Source: Acidimicrobiales bacterium
GTDB taxonomy: Bacteria > Actinomycetota > Acidimicrobiia > Acidimicrobiales > Aldehydirespiratoraceae
Direction: 5' to 3'
Assembly (NCBI GenBank): GCA_033344915.1
Contig: JAWPML010000001.1
Location: forward strand, 2,414,369-2,478,368
DNA length: 64,000 bases
The notes under the pieces were generated by a model, which was not told the origin of the DNA, did no database searches, and saw nothing but the letters and a program-made list of their open reading frames with translations. How positions within the stretch are numbered: position 1 is the stretch's first letter; each line of letters begins with the position of its first letter. Shown one piece after another: positions 17,741 through 30,155 of this stretch. Position numbers and translations under genes: made by a program.

Positions 17741-18699
17741 CCCGAGGCATCCCACGGGTCAGCTTCCGTGACGTCGGTGACCTGGACAACGCGATCAAAC
17801 GCGCCCTCAGCGCGTTTCCGGCCGACATCGACCTCGTCGCCGGCATCCCCCGCTCCGGGCTGCTCGCGGCCAACCTCTTCGCTCTGCACCGCGGCGTCCC
17901 CCTCGCCGACCTCGACGGCCTGCTCGAGGGACGCGTGCTCGGAACCGGGGCTCGACTCGACCACACCGCCGACACGGACATCATCGAGTCCGCCCGTCGG
18001 ATCCTCGTTTTCGACGACAGCGTGTTCTCCGGCTCCGCCATGGCCAAGGCCCGCACGCGCATCGACGCCTCGCCGCTCGCCGACCGGGTGATCTACGGCG
18101 CCGTGTTCGTCATCCCGTCGGCCGCCCATCTCGTCGATGTGGCGTGCGAGCTGGTCCCCCCGCCCCGGGTGTTCTCGTGGAACCTCATGAGCCACAGCGT
18201 CCTCGAGCGCGCCTGTGTCGACATGGACGGCGTGCTCTGTGTTGACCCGACGCCCGAGGAGAACGACGACGGACCCCGCTACCGGGAGTTCCTCCGCACC
18301 GCTGCGCCGCACATGCTCCCGGGCCGCGAAGTCCAGGCGATCGTCACCTCACGGCTCGAGAAGTACCGACCCGAGACCGAGGCCTGGCTCGCCGAACACG
18401 GGGTCGTCTACCGGGCGCTGCACATGCTCGACCTCCCCGACGCCGAGACCCGCCGGGCCCTGAACCCGCACGCGGCGTTCAAGGCGGAGATCTACAAGCA
18501 GAGCGACGCGATCCTCTTCGCCGAGTCGCACCCGGGGCAGGCCCGCGAGATCGCCCGCCTCGCCCGCAAACCCGTGGTGTGCACCGACGACGGCAGCTTC
18601 CACCAGGGCCTGATCGGCCCGGCCCGGACGGTACGCAGCCGACTCGGTCGGGTGCGCCGTCGGCTGCGAAAGCTCAGTCCGCGCCGCTGGCGACCCTGA
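17737..18699 (+). CDS. Phosphoribosyltransferase-HAD fusion protein
   Basis: 320 residues. Residues about 25-150 form a type I phosphoribosyltransferase fold, with GIPRSGLLAA and a PRPP-loop equivalent ILVFDDSVFSGSAM (89-102). Residues 158-290 look like a reduced HAD phosphatase domain: motif I DMDGV at 162-166, TSR at 204-206, and AESHPGQA at 262-269. The C-terminal 30 residues are very basic. Neither substrate is known; a nucleotide or sugar salvage step with linked dephosphorylation is a guess. GTGA overlap with ppk2 ties it to nucleotide/polyphosphate metabolism. The end overlaps convergent atpC by 26 bases. Confidence 0.82.
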   Translation: MTRGIPRVSFRDVGDLDNAIKRALSAFPADIDLVAGIPRSGLLAANLFALHRGVPLADLDGLLEGRVLGTGARLDHTADTDIIESARRILVFDDSVFSGSAMAKARTRIDASPLADRVIYGAVFVIPSAAHLVDVACELVPPPRVFSWNLMSHSVLERACVDMDGVLCVDPTPEENDDGPRYREFLRTAAPHMLPGREVQAIVTSRLEKYRPETEAWLAEHGVVYRALHMLDLPDAETRRALNPHAAFKAEIYKQSDAILFAESHPGQAREIARLARKPVVCTDDGSFHQGLIGPARTVRSRLGRVRRRLRKLSPRRWRP

Positions 18700-19069
18700 G
18701 CCGGAGCTCGGCTCGACCCAGCGCGGCCGCCGCCTCGGCATCGTCCGCATCGGCCTGGAGCGCCGCTTCGGCCCGCTGCCTGGCGGCCTCGGCCCGGCCG
18801 ACGTCGATCGCGTCGCGCGTCTCGGAGACATCGCTCAGGATGGTGACCTGGTCGCCGCTCACCTGCACGAAGCCGCGATGCACGGCGAAGGTGTCGCGGT
18901 CGCCGTCGTCACGGATGACGTCGACGGACCAGACGGCGAGCGTCCCGATGAAGGGCACGTGGCCGGTCTGGAAGGCGATGTCGCCACCGTCGACCGTGCG
19001 CGCGACGACCATCTCGGCCTGACCGGTGTAGGACACCGACTCCGGGGAGACGACCTGGACCTCGAACAT
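18674..19069 (-). CDS. atpC: ATP synthase F1 epsilon subunit
   Basis: 131 residues. Central-stalk subunit that links gamma to the c-ring and regulates hydrolysis. The N-terminal beta-sandwich (FEVQVVSPE, GDIAFQTGHVPFIGTL) is followed by an alanine-rich helical hairpin (RAEAARQRAEAAL). Last gene of the atp operon, 5 bases after atpD. Confidence 0.94.
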   Translation of the reverse strand: MFEVQVVSPESVSYTGQAEMVVARTVDGGDIAFQTGHVPFIGTLAVWSVDVIRDDGDRDTFAVHRGFVQVSGDQVTILSDVSETRDAIDVGRAEAARQRAEAALQADADDAEAAAALGRAELRLRVASGAD

Positions 19070-19074
19070 TCGGC

Positions 19075-21722
<2,648 letters not shown>

Positions 21723-21730
21723 GGGTTACC

Positions 21731-23353
21731 TCAGCCCTCGTCTCGCGTGATGTCTTCTTCGGGCAGGGTGACATCCGAGTCGACCAGCTCGGTGTGGGCA
21801 CCGCCCTGCGCCTCGGCCTCGGGCTCGTCACCGGCGACGACGCTGGGGACGAACTGGTCGGCGAAGCCCTGCACGGCGGCGGCGAAGGCGTCCTCGTCAC
21901 CGATGATGCCCTGGTCGCGGATCGTCTCCATGATGTCGCTGTGGCGGGTGTTGAACCACTCGATCAGCTCACGCTCGAAGCGCAGCACGTCCTCGACGGG
22001 CAGGGCGTCGAGGAAGCCGTTGGTGCCGGCCCAGATCGAGACGACCTGCTCCTGCACGGGATACGGCGAGTTGACGCCCTGCTTCAGCAGCTCGGTGAGG
22101 CGGTAGCCCCGCTCCAGCTGGGCCTTCGACACGGCGTCGAGGTCCGAACCGAAGGCGGCGAACGCCTCGAGCTCACGGAACTGGGCGAGGTCGCCCTTGA
22201 GCGTGCCCGTGGCGGTCTTCATGGCCTTCACCTGGGCGGCACCACCCACGCGGGACACCGAGATGCCCACGTCGACGGCCGGACGGATACCGGACTTGAA
22301 GAGGTCGTCCTGCAGGAAGATCTGACCGTCGGTGATCGAGATCACGTTGGTCGGGATGAACGCCGACACGTCGCCGGCCTTCGTCTCGATGATCGGCAGG
22401 GCCGTGAGCGAGCCGGCGCCGAGCTCGTCGGAGAGCTTGGCGGCCCGCTCGAGCAGACGCGAGTGCAGGTAGAACACGTCGCCGGGGAAGGCTTCGCGCC
22501 CCGGCGGACGACGCAGGAGGAGCGACACCTGGCGGTAGGCCTCGGCCTGCTTCGAGAGGTCGTCGTAGATGATGAGCGAGTGCTCACCGTTCTCCATCCA
22601 GTGCTGGCCCATGGCGCAGCCGCCGTAGGGAGCGAGGAACTTGAACGGGGCCGGGTCGGACGCCGGCGCGACCACGACGGTGGTGTACTCCATGGCGCCG
22701 AGCTCTTCGAGCGTGGCGACGGACTGGGCGACCGTGGAGGCCTTCTGGCCGATCGCCACATAGATGCACTTCACCCCGAGACCCTTCTGGTTCAGGATCG
22801 TGTCGAGGGCGATGGTGGTCTTGCCGGTCTTGCGGTCACCGATGATGAGCTCGCGCTGGCCACGACCGACCGGGATGAGCGAGTCGATCGCCTTGATGCC
22901 GGTCTGCATCGGCTCGTGCACCGGCTTGCGGCCGGTGATGCCGGGGGCCTGGATCTCCATGCGGCGGGGCTGGACGTTGGTCAGCGCGCCCTTGCCGTCG
23001 ATCGGCTCGCCGAGCGGGTTGACGACACGACCGAGCAGGCCGTCGCCGACCGGCACGGAGAGGATGTCGCCCGTGGCGACCACGGTCTGTCCCTCCTCGA
23101 TGCCTTCCACGTCGCCGAGGACCACGGCGCCGATGGAGTCCTCGTCCAGGTTGAGCGCCAGGCCGATGAGGCCGTTCTCGAACCGGAGCATCTCGTTCAC
23201 CGCAGCGTCGGGAAGACCCGACACCCGGGCGATGCCGTCGCCGACCTCGAGCACGCGGCCCACCGTGGTCTGTTCGACCGACGGGGAGAACCCTTCCAGG
23301 TTCGCCCTCAGGGCGGCGGTGATCTCGTCGGTGTTGATCTGCAGATCAGCCAT
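21731..23353 (-). CDS. atpA: ATP synthase F1 alpha subunit
   Basis: 540 residues, a little longer than the 500-515 common in bacteria. Non-catalytic nucleotide-binding subunit. P-loop GDRKTGKTT and the arginine-finger segment SVSRVGG are intact. The last 35 residues form an acidic tail ([21 protein letters not shown]) beyond the standard fold; mycobacterial alpha subunits also carry a C-terminal extension that damps ATP hydrolysis, though the sequence here is different. ATG at 23353 matches the [11 protein letters not shown] family start. Confidence 0.97.
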   Translation of the reverse strand: MADLQINTDEITAALRANLEGFSPSVEQTTVGRVLEVGDGIARVSGLPDAAVNEMLRFENGLIGLALNLDEDSIGAVVLGDVEGIEEGQTVVATGDILSVPVGDGLLGRVVNPLGEPIDGKGALTNVQPRRMEIQAPGITGRKPVHEPMQTGIKAIDSLIPVGRGQRELIIGDRKTGKTTIALDTILNQKGLGVKCIYVAIGQKASTVAQSVATLEELGAMEYTTVVVAPASDPAPFKFLAPYGGCAMGQHWMENGEHSLIIYDDLSKQAEAYRQVSLLLRRPPGREAFPGDVFYLHSRLLERAAKLSDELGAGSLTALPIIETKAGDVSAFIPTNVISITDGQIFLQDDLFKSGIRPAVDVGISVSRVGGAAQVKAMKTATGTLKGDLAQFRELEAFAAFGSDLDAVSKAQLERGYRLTELLKQGVNSPYPVQEQVVSIWAGTNGFLDALPVEDVLRFERELIEWFNTRHSDIMETIRDQGIIGDEDAFAAAVQGFADQFVPSVVAGDEPEAEAQGGAHTELVDSDVTLPEEDITRDEG

Positions 23354-23387
23354 GTTTCTGTGTATCTCTCTGTGCGAAGAATGCAGG

Positions 23388-23912
23388 TCAGCCGAGATGG
23401 CTCTTGACCTGGGCGAGGCGGCTACGGACACTTCCATCGATGACGGTGTCGCCGATCGTGGTCACCACTCCCCCGAGCACGGAGGGATCGATGATGACCT
23501 TGATCTCGACATCCTTGCCGGTGGCGCTCTTGAGCGAGGCCGCCAGCCGGGTCTTCTGATCGTCGCTCAGCGCGACGGCGGAACGAACCTCGGCGACGTC
23601 CTTGCCGTGGGCCGCGGCGCCCTTGGCCACGAGGGCCCGGGCGATGGCCGGCAGGTCCGCGGCCCGACCGGCGCCGACCACGAGGGACACGGCGGCGGAG
23701 GTCACCTTGGACGCCTTGCCCTGCAGGAGGTCTTCGACGACCTGCTGACGACGCTCGGCCGGCACGTAGGGGTCGGACAGGGTGTTGCGGAGTTCGTCGT
23801 TGCCCTCGAGTGCCTGGGCGAAGCGGAAGATCTCGTCGTCCGCCCCGGTGGCACCCTCGGCGCGCAGGACGGCGAGGAGAGCCTCTGCATATCCGTCGAT
23901 GGTGTCGCTCAT
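23388..23912 (-). CDS. atpH: ATP synthase F1 delta subunit
   Basis: 174 residues. Peripheral-stalk subunit that sits on top of F1 and binds the b dimer. The family ending is present: [18 protein letters not shown] followed by [15 protein letters not shown]. It is a separate gene, unlike the b-delta fusion of mycobacteria. 34 bases separate it from atpA. Confidence 0.95.
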   Translation of the reverse strand: MSDTIDGYAEALLAVLRAEGATGADDEIFRFAQALEGNDELRNTLSDPYVPAERRQQVVEDLLQGKASKVTSAAVSLVVGAGRAADLPAIARALVAKGAAAHGKDVAEVRSAVALSDDQKTRLAASLKSATGKDVEIKVIIDPSVLGGVVTTIGDTVIDGSVRSRLAQVKSHLG

Positions 23913-23929
23913 GGTTCTGTTCCTGTGGG

Positions 23930-24463
23930 TCAGCGGGCGAGCTGACTGATGTAGTCGTCGATGAGGGCGGACTGGGTGGATGCGTCGTCGAGGTTGGACC
24001 GCACGACCGCATCGGCGGCGGTGCGGGCCTGGTCGGCGACGGCCGCCCGGAGATCGCTGAGGGCCTGGTCGCGCTGGGCCTGGATCTCGATGCTCGACCG
24101 TTCCTTCGCGTCGGCGATGTCGGACTCGGCCTTCGCGATGAGGTCCGTCTCGAGCTTGGCCGCCTGCTCACGGGCGTCGGCGATGATCTTCGCCGCTTCC
24201 GCGTCGGCGTCACCGAGCTGTCCGGAGAGCGTGGTCAGCTCGGCCTCGGCCTCGGCCTTGGCGGCCTTGGCGGCGGCGAGCTCGGCCTCGATGCGGGCGG
24301 TGCGGGCCTGCATCGCCTGCTTGATGGCGGGCACGCCCTTCCACACGAAGGCGATGACGATGATGCCGAAGGCGAGCGAGCCCCAGAGGAACTCGTTGAA
24401 GTCGCTCGGGATGAAGTCCCCGTTCGGGCCTTCAGCGGCGAGGATCGCGGTCAGGTTGGGCAT
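23930..24463 (-). CDS. atpF: ATP synthase Fo b subunit (second of two)
   Basis: 177 residues. One N-terminal membrane helix (FLWGSLAFGIIVIAFVW) followed by a long charged Ala/Glu-rich helix, the b-subunit pattern. The next gene upstream is a second b-type protein, so the peripheral stalk is probably a b/b' heterodimer. ATG at 24463 is preferred; longer open frame upstream is antisense-like. Both b genes sit between atpE and atpH as usual. Confidence 0.93.
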   Translation of the reverse strand: MPNLTAILAAEGPNGDFIPSDFNEFLWGSLAFGIIVIAFVWKGVPAIKQAMQARTARIEAELAAAKAAKAEAEAELTTLSGQLGDADAEAAKIIADAREQAAKLETDLIAKAESDIADAKERSSIEIQAQRDQALSDLRAAVADQARTAADAVVRSNLDDASTQSALIDDYISQLAR

Positions 24464-24476
24464 GGGGAGTCTCCGA

Positions 24477-25004
24477 TCACTCGGCCGCGAGGGCCTGGTC
24501 GATGACGGACTGCTGGGAACCGGCGTCGAGCTCGCGACCGAGGACGACACCGGCCGCGCCGACGGCGAGCGAGGCGACATCGCCCCGCATGCCCCGCAGT
24601 GCGGAGGCACGGGCGTCGTCGATCTCGGCCTGCGCCGCACGGCGCAGCTCCGCGATCTCCGCGTCAGCCTCGGCCTGCTTGGCCGCCCGCTGTTCGTCGG
24701 CCCGGCCTCGGGCCGCGGCGATGATGTCGGACGCCTCGCTGCGAGCCGCAGCCAGGGATGCCTCGTAGTCGCGACGCGTCGAACCCAAGGCGGACGTCGC
24801 CGCATCGGCGGCGTCGCGGTCGCTCTGGATCGTCGACGCGCGGTTCTCCATCGCCCGCTGGATGGGCGGGAGGAGCACGTACTTCATCAGCGTCCAGAGC
24901 GCGATGAAGAAGATGGCGGCCCACACGATCTCGTTCACCTCGGGGATGACGGGATTCGGTGGGTCCTCCGTGCTCTCAGCGGCAAGGACCAACATCAGGT
25001 TCAC
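24477..25004 (-). CDS. ATP synthase Fo b' subunit (first of two b-type genes)
   Basis: 175 residues. Short extracytoplasmic start, one membrane helix (EIVWAAIFFIALWTLMKYVLL) with the PPIQRAMENR motif directly after it, then a coiled-coil region rich in Ala, Glu and Arg. It aligns with b-type subunits but is clearly divergent from its neighbour at 23930-24463. Photosynthetic bacteria use a similar b/b' pair. The stop lies 13 bases before the second b gene. Confidence 0.92.
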   Translation of the reverse strand: MNLMLVLAAESTEDPPNPVIPEVNEIVWAAIFFIALWTLMKYVLLPPIQRAMENRASTIQSDRDAADAATSALGSTRRDYEASLAAARSEASDIIAAARGRADEQRAAKQAEADAEIAELRRAAQAEIDDARASALRGMRGDVASLAVGAAGVVLGRELDAGSQQSVIDQALAAE

Positions 25005-25014
25005 GACGGGTACC

Positions 25015-26115
<1,101 letters not shown>

Positions 26116-26119
<4 letters not shown>

Positions 26120-26634
26120 GTTTGCTCCTGTTGCTGGACGTTGCCCGTCTCAGGCTGCTCGACGACGATGCGGCGTTCGTTGGCGGGCGGCTTGAGCCCG
26201 GGAAAGGCTAGCGAAGCCGACACGAAACGCATCTCCCAGAAGAGCAATCCGAGATGGGAAATGATCAGGGAAAGACCGAGCGGGACCAATTCGACCCACG
26301 GCTCGTTGCGTACGAGTAGCACGACGATGGTGATCAGGCCGAGTCGGATGAGGAATCCGAACAGGGCCGCGCCCGCCATCACGGCGAGCGAGATGCGGGC
26401 GGCCCACCCGAGCATCGCTGCGGCGAGCAGGAAGTTGACGACCACGATGCCGAGGCCGAGCGCCACGGAGACGGCGCCGTCCGTGCCCCAGAAGAGGGCG
26501 CCGATGATGATCGAGATCGGGGCGATCATCGTGCCGCGGCGGGCGAGGTCCTTCGCCACGGCGACGGCGGGTGAGGGCCCGTCGAGACGTTGAGCGAGCA
26601 CGTTCGGCTGCGAGGTGGTCGGGAAACCGCTCAC
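26116..26634 (-). CDS. atpI: AtpI-like ATP synthase accessory membrane protein
   Basis: 172 residues with four membrane helices (IAPISIIIGALFWG, VALGLGIVVVNFLL, MAGAALFGFLIRLGLI, GLSLIISHLGLLFW). Position directly before atpB and this topology match AtpI, which helps assemble the c-ring. The GTG start at 26634 overlaps the atpZ-like stop (GTGA), and its stop overlaps atpB (ATGA). Confidence 0.85.
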
Positions 26635-26954
26635 GACGCGACCTCGCGGTCCGCGGCGCGAGCCGTGTCCTTGGCGGCGCGGGCCTGCGCGCGAAGCGCC
26701 GCGGCCTCGGCGAGCATGCGATCACGTTCGATCGCCGCTGCCTCCATGCCCCGCTTCCACTCGTAGTAGACCTTCGCCGCGGCACCGACGGCGCCGAAGA
26801 GGAGCAGGCCGATCGTGAACAGGGGTGTCGTCTCGAGGCGCCGGTCGAGCCAGAGCCCGCCGAGCGACAGGATGACGGGACCGAGGACGAGGTCGTAGCC
26901 ACCGCTGGATCGCCAGAGGGCTTCTTGAAGCTCGCGCTGCGCGTTCCGTGCCAT
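26631..26954 (-). CDS. atpZ: AtpZ-like small membrane protein
   Basis: 107 residues with two membrane helices (YDLVLGPVILSLGGLWLD and LFTIGLLLFGAVGAAAKVYYEW) and a basic Ala-rich C-terminal helix. First gene of the atp operon. This is the AtpZ family; in other bacteria AtpZ and AtpI act together in ATP synthase assembly or Mg/Ca handling. ATG at 26954 is chosen over a longer frame to 27017, which would pass into the promoter leader. Confidence 0.8.
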   Translation of the reverse strand: MARNAQRELQEALWRSSGGYDLVLGPVILSLGGLWLDRRLETTPLFTIGLLLFGAVGAAAKVYYEWKRGMEAAAIERDRMLAEAAALRAQARAAKDTARAADREVAS

Positions 26955-27021
26955 CGGGGACCTCGTGCGGTACGAAACCGCTGGCCGGCGGGCCCCATTG
27001 CCCGCTCGTGAAACCATTCAC

Positions 27022-27050
27022 AACCTAGCCGCGCGACCTGGACGAGGCAA
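27022..27050 (-). promoter_or_regulatory. Promoter of the atp operon
   Basis: On the minus strand TTGCCT (27045-27050), 17 bases, then TAGGTT (27022-27027), a good sigma-A-like match. It predicts a transcript starting near 27015 with a leader of about 60 bases before atpZ. The divergent glycosyltransferase promoter lies 35 bases away. Confidence 0.6.
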
Positions 27051-27084
27051 CCCGAACCACAGCCGGTGGCCGCATCGACGACAC

Positions 27085-27090
27085 TAGGGT
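27085..27090 (+). promoter_or_regulatory. Leaderless -10 element for a glycosyltransferase gene
   Basis: TAGGGT, 9 bases before ATG at 27100. Confidence 0.5.
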
Positions 27091-27099
27091 GGCCCGACG

Positions 27100-28020
27100 A
27101 TGACCACCGATGCGGCGCCCACCGAACCCGGACTCTCGATCGTGGTCGTCACGTGGAACAGTAGTGCCACCCTCGCTCCGCTGCTGGCGGAGCTCACCGG
27201 CCATGACGACCTCGAGATCATCGTCGCCGACAACGACAGCGCCGACGACAGCCTGGCCGTCGCCGCGGCCGCCGCGCCCGACGCGATCCGGATCCGCACG
27301 GGCGGCAACTGTGGATTCGCCGGCGGCGTCAACGCCGGCGCCGCCGCGGCGTCGAAGGACGTCCTCGTCCTCCTGAACCCCGACTGTGTCGCCGCTCCCG
27401 ACGACCTGCGCCACCTCGCCGACCGCGTGCGGGGCGGTCTCGGGATCGCGGCGCCGCGCCTCACCGACGAGTCGGGCGCCGTCACCCGATCGGTCCGACG
27501 GCGGCCGACCCTGCTCGACCAGTTCGTGGTGGCGGCCGGGCTGCACAAGGTCTCCGACCGACTCGACCCGGACAGCGACGGCGGCGCGTCGAGCGCCACC
27601 GCCCCCGTCGAGGTCGACGTCGTGTCCGGCGCCTGCTTCGCCACGCCCCTCGCCCTCTTCCACGAGCTGGGCGGGCTCGACGAGCGCTTCTTCCTCTACG
27701 GCGAAGAGGTCGACTACATGGTCCGCGTCGCCGAGGCGGGTCACGCCATCGAGTACGACCCGGCGGCCACCGTGATGCACATCGGAGGCACCGCGGCCGA
27801 TCAGGTGTCGACCGGCACCGACTTCCTCCTCATGGAGTCGCGGGTGCGCTGGTTCCGCAAGCACCACGGCCGGGTGGCCGCCCAACTGGCCCGGGTCGCG
27901 CTCGCGGCGTGGGCGCTACGGCGTCGCGACCGAGCGGCGATCCGGGCGATGTTCCGGCCCATGAAGACGATCCTCACGCCCACCCACCCGAGGCCGAAGC
28001 CGGTGCGCGTCGACGAGTAG
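27100..28020 (+). CDS. Family 2 glycosyltransferase (rhamnosyltransferase-like)
   Basis: 306 residues, GT-A fold. Nucleotide-sugar binding start LSIVVVTWNSSATL, NCGFAGGVNAG, the metal-binding LLNPDC (DxD equivalent NPD), and GGLDERFFLYGEEVDY with the acceptor-region aspartates. This pattern is typical of rhamnosyl or similar transferases acting on lipid-linked sugar chains at the inner face of the membrane. It is transcribed away from the atp operon and is the leftmost gene of the polysaccharide region. Sugar specificity unknown. Confidence 0.88.
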   Translation: MTTDAAPTEPGLSIVVVTWNSSATLAPLLAELTGHDDLEIIVADNDSADDSLAVAAAAAPDAIRIRTGGNCGFAGGVNAGAAAASKDVLVLLNPDCVAAPDDLRHLADRVRGGLGIAAPRLTDESGAVTRSVRRRPTLLDQFVVAAGLHKVSDRLDPDSDGGASSATAPVEVDVVSGACFATPLALFHELGGLDERFFLYGEEVDYMVRVAEAGHAIEYDPAATVMHIGGTAADQVSTGTDFLLMESRVRWFRKHHGRVAAQLARVALAAWALRRRDRAAIRAMFRPMKTILTPTHPRPKPVRVDE

Positions 28021-28027
28021 TCGGGGC

Positions 28028-28057
28028 TTGCAAAGCGAACACATGTTCGTGTAGGGT
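28028..28057 (+). promoter_or_regulatory. Promoter of the HNH/DUF222 gene
   Basis: TTGCAA (28028-28033), 18-base spacer, TAGGGT (28052-28057), then 6 bases to the GTG start at 28064. The message would be leaderless. The spacer contains an SOS-box-like palindrome. Confidence 0.65.
28036..28049 (+). promoter_or_regulatory. LexA-type SOS box
   Basis: CGAAC-ACAT-GTTCG, a perfect inverted repeat of CGAAC around four bases. It matches the actinobacterial LexA operator core CGAACN4GTTCG and lies between the -35 and -10 elements, where a repressor would block the polymerase. Confidence 0.75.
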
Positions 28058-28063
28058 GAAGGT

Positions 28064-29257
28064 GTGTTCACGGCGATACACGCCACCCTGGCGGGGGTGA
28101 CAGCAACCAACAAGACTCGCAACGATCTCGAGTCGCTCATTGCGGCGCTCGCCCGTGTGGAGTCCCATGCGGCGGAGCGGCGTCTGGCGATGTTGGCCGC
28201 GATCGATGATCTCGACGATGGCGGTCTGTCGGGGGAGGACACCGATCGGGTGAAGGCGCGCCGGTCGAAGAAGAAGGCGAAGCGGAACGCGCGGACCGCG
28301 TCGAAGCTCAAGGACATGCCCAAGACGCGTACGGCGCTGGCCAACGGCGAGATCACCACCGAGCACGCCGACGCCGCGGCGGACGCGGCCGAGCGGGTGT
28401 CGCCCGAGGAGGCCGACGAGTTGGCCGACGACGCGGCGTCGCGGCCGGCGGATCTGTTCGGCCGTCAGGCCCGATCGTGGGCCTCGGCGCGCGAACGTGA
28501 ATCGGCCAAGCAGGACCGGGCGAAGCGGCAGCGTGACGCACGCGAGGCGTCGTGGTGGGTCGATGCCGACGGCATGTGGAACCTGTTCGCCAAGCTCGAT
28601 CCCGACACCGGCCGCGAGCTGCAGAAGATCCTCAACAAGACCGTCGACGGACTGTGGCGTGACGACGGCGGTCGCGACGGACGGCCCGACGAGCTCCGCA
28701 CGCCACCGCAACGCAAGGCCGATGCGCTCACTCGGCTGATCCGGGAGCCGCGCTCGGCCACGGGTGGTCCGTCACGTCGTCGCCCGCACCCGAAGCACCT
28801 GATCGGGATACGGGTCGATCACACCCGCCTCCGCGGCGACGACCCTGCGGGCACCGCCGAGTATGTGGATGGATCGCCCATCCCCCAGACCACACTCGAA
28901 CGGTTGGTGTGCGACGCCGCGTTCGTCGGGTTCGTCTTCGACCAGAACGGCGAGACGTTGTTCCAGGGTCGGGCCACGCGGCTCGCCACCGATGCCCAGT
29001 GGGCCAACCTCATCGTCCGCGATGGCGGCTGCTTCTGCTGCAACAGCGCCCCCGAGCACTGCACGGCCCATCATCTCGTGCCGTACGCGCCACCGGCGCG
29101 GGGACCCACCGACATCGATCATCTGGTGCTCGTGTGCACCCGCACCCACCACCTGATCCACGACCACGGCTACCGGGTGATCCGCGGCCCCGACGGCGTC
29201 TGGCAGCTGCATCCTCCCAACGCAGGCTCGGGCGAAGCCGAACCGAGCGCCGCCTGA
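28064..29257 (+). CDS. DUF222/13E12-family HNH endonuclease-like protein
   Basis: 397 residues. The N-terminal 300 residues are the helical DUF222 region (VESHAAERRLAMLAAI, LANGEITTEHADAAADAA), and the C-terminus is an HNH nuclease domain with CFCCNSAPEHCTAHHL, then DIDHLVLVCTRTHHLIHDHGY. These are the 13E12-repeat family proteins, abundant in actinobacteria and mycobacterial repeat loci. In Mycobacterium tuberculosis several members are LexA-regulated; the SOS box here is consistent with that. The true biological role is unknown; nuclease activity is inferred from the HNH residues. Ends 4 bases before a convergent glycosyltransferase gene. Confidence 0.92.
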   Translation: MFTAIHATLAGVTATNKTRNDLESLIAALARVESHAAERRLAMLAAIDDLDDGGLSGEDTDRVKARRSKKKAKRNARTASKLKDMPKTRTALANGEITTEHADAAADAAERVSPEEADELADDAASRPADLFGRQARSWASARERESAKQDRAKRQRDAREASWWVDADGMWNLFAKLDPDTGRELQKILNKTVDGLWRDDGGRDGRPDELRTPPQRKADALTRLIREPRSATGGPSRRRPHPKHLIGIRVDHTRLRGDDPAGTAEYVDGSPIPQTTLERLVCDAAFVGFVFDQNGETLFQGRATRLATDAQWANLIVRDGGCFCCNSAPEHCTAHHLVPYAPPARGPTDIDHLVLVCTRTHHLIHDHGYRVIRGPDGVWQLHPPNAGSGEAEPSAA

Positions 29258-29261
29258 CGGG

Positions 29262-30155
29262 TCAACGCCAGGCGCTGGACCGGCCGGTGAGGCGGCGCCA
29301 CTGCTGTTCGCGCACGAACGCCAGCAACTCGGGGTCTTCGACCCGTTCGCGGCGGGTGATCACGGCCTTCATGTAGCCGGTGACGAGACCGGCGCCGGCG
29401 ACGACCCACGGGCGGATGAAGCAGCGGCGCACAGCCTTCGCGAAAACAAACGCGGGGTGGTAGCCGCACACGTAGGCGGCCTCGCCGTTCTTCTGCCAGT
29501 TCGGCCACTGGCCCTGACCGTCGCCGGTGAACCGGCGCTGGATCATGACGATGTCGCGGAAACTGCGGGTCGTGTAGCCGTTGAGTGTGGCCTTCAGCTC
29601 GTCGAGAGTGTCCCAGCCCTTGACCGCGTGGATGCCGCCGATCGCGTCCCAGCACGCCCGCCGGTAGATCTTCGTTGCGCCGCGGACGTGGAACATCGGG
29701 TGCTCCTCGAGCACGAGTTTCCCGTCGATGTCGTTCTCGATCATGCCGCCCGCGATGCCGAGCTCGGGCTCGTCGAGCATCCGCTGGAGACACCGCTGGA
29801 AGTAGTCGAGCGGCAGGTCCAGGTCGCTGTCGAGCTTCACCGCGAAGTCCCACTCGATCCCGTCCATCAGGGCGAAGCCCTCCTGGAACGCCTCGACCAC
29901 TCCCCCGCCGGGGCGACGGCTGCCCCGGTCGTGACGATCGATGACCTCGATCCAGTCGTGGTCGGCCGCGAACGCTCGGGCGATCTCGCCCGTGCCGTCG
30001 GACGACCCGTCGTTGACGATCACCCACTTCGCCGGGCGCCATGTCTGCGCCGCCATGCTCTTCAGCGTGTAGGGCAGGTAGTCCGCCTCGTCGCGGGCCG
30101 GCGACACCACCACATAGGTGGGCACCTCGGACGGGATGGGGGCGGTGTCAGACAC
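29262..30155 (-). CDS. Family 2 glycosyltransferase
   Basis: 297 residues, GT-A fold. VVSPARDEADYLPYTL at the start, VNDGSSDGT, the metal-binding KLDSDLDLP, and a hydrophobic C-terminal segment (PWVVAGAGLVTGYMKAV) that probably touches the membrane. GTG start at 30155 overlaps the polymerase gene by 8 bases. Probably adds one residue of the repeat unit; donor not known. Confidence 0.87.
   Translation of the reverse strand: MSDTAPIPSEVPTYVVVSPARDEADYLPYTLKSMAAQTWRPAKWVIVNDGSSDGTGEIARAFAADHDWIEVIDRHDRGSRRPGGGVVEAFQEGFALMDGIEWDFAVKLDSDLDLPLDYFQRCLQRMLDEPELGIAGGMIENDIDGKLVLEEHPMFHVRGATKIYRRACWDAIGGIHAVKGWDTLDELKATLNGYTTRSFRDIVMIQRRFTGDGQGQWPNWQKNGEAAYVCGYHPAFVFAKAVRRCFIRPWVVAGAGLVTGYMKAVITRRERVEDPELLAFVREQQWRRLTGRSSAWR

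Noticed and set aside
28064-29257. The HNH gene as an interon or group I intron homing nuclease
   Set aside because: The long DUF222 N-terminal domain and SOS-type promoter fit the 13E12 family; no intron or intein borders are visible.
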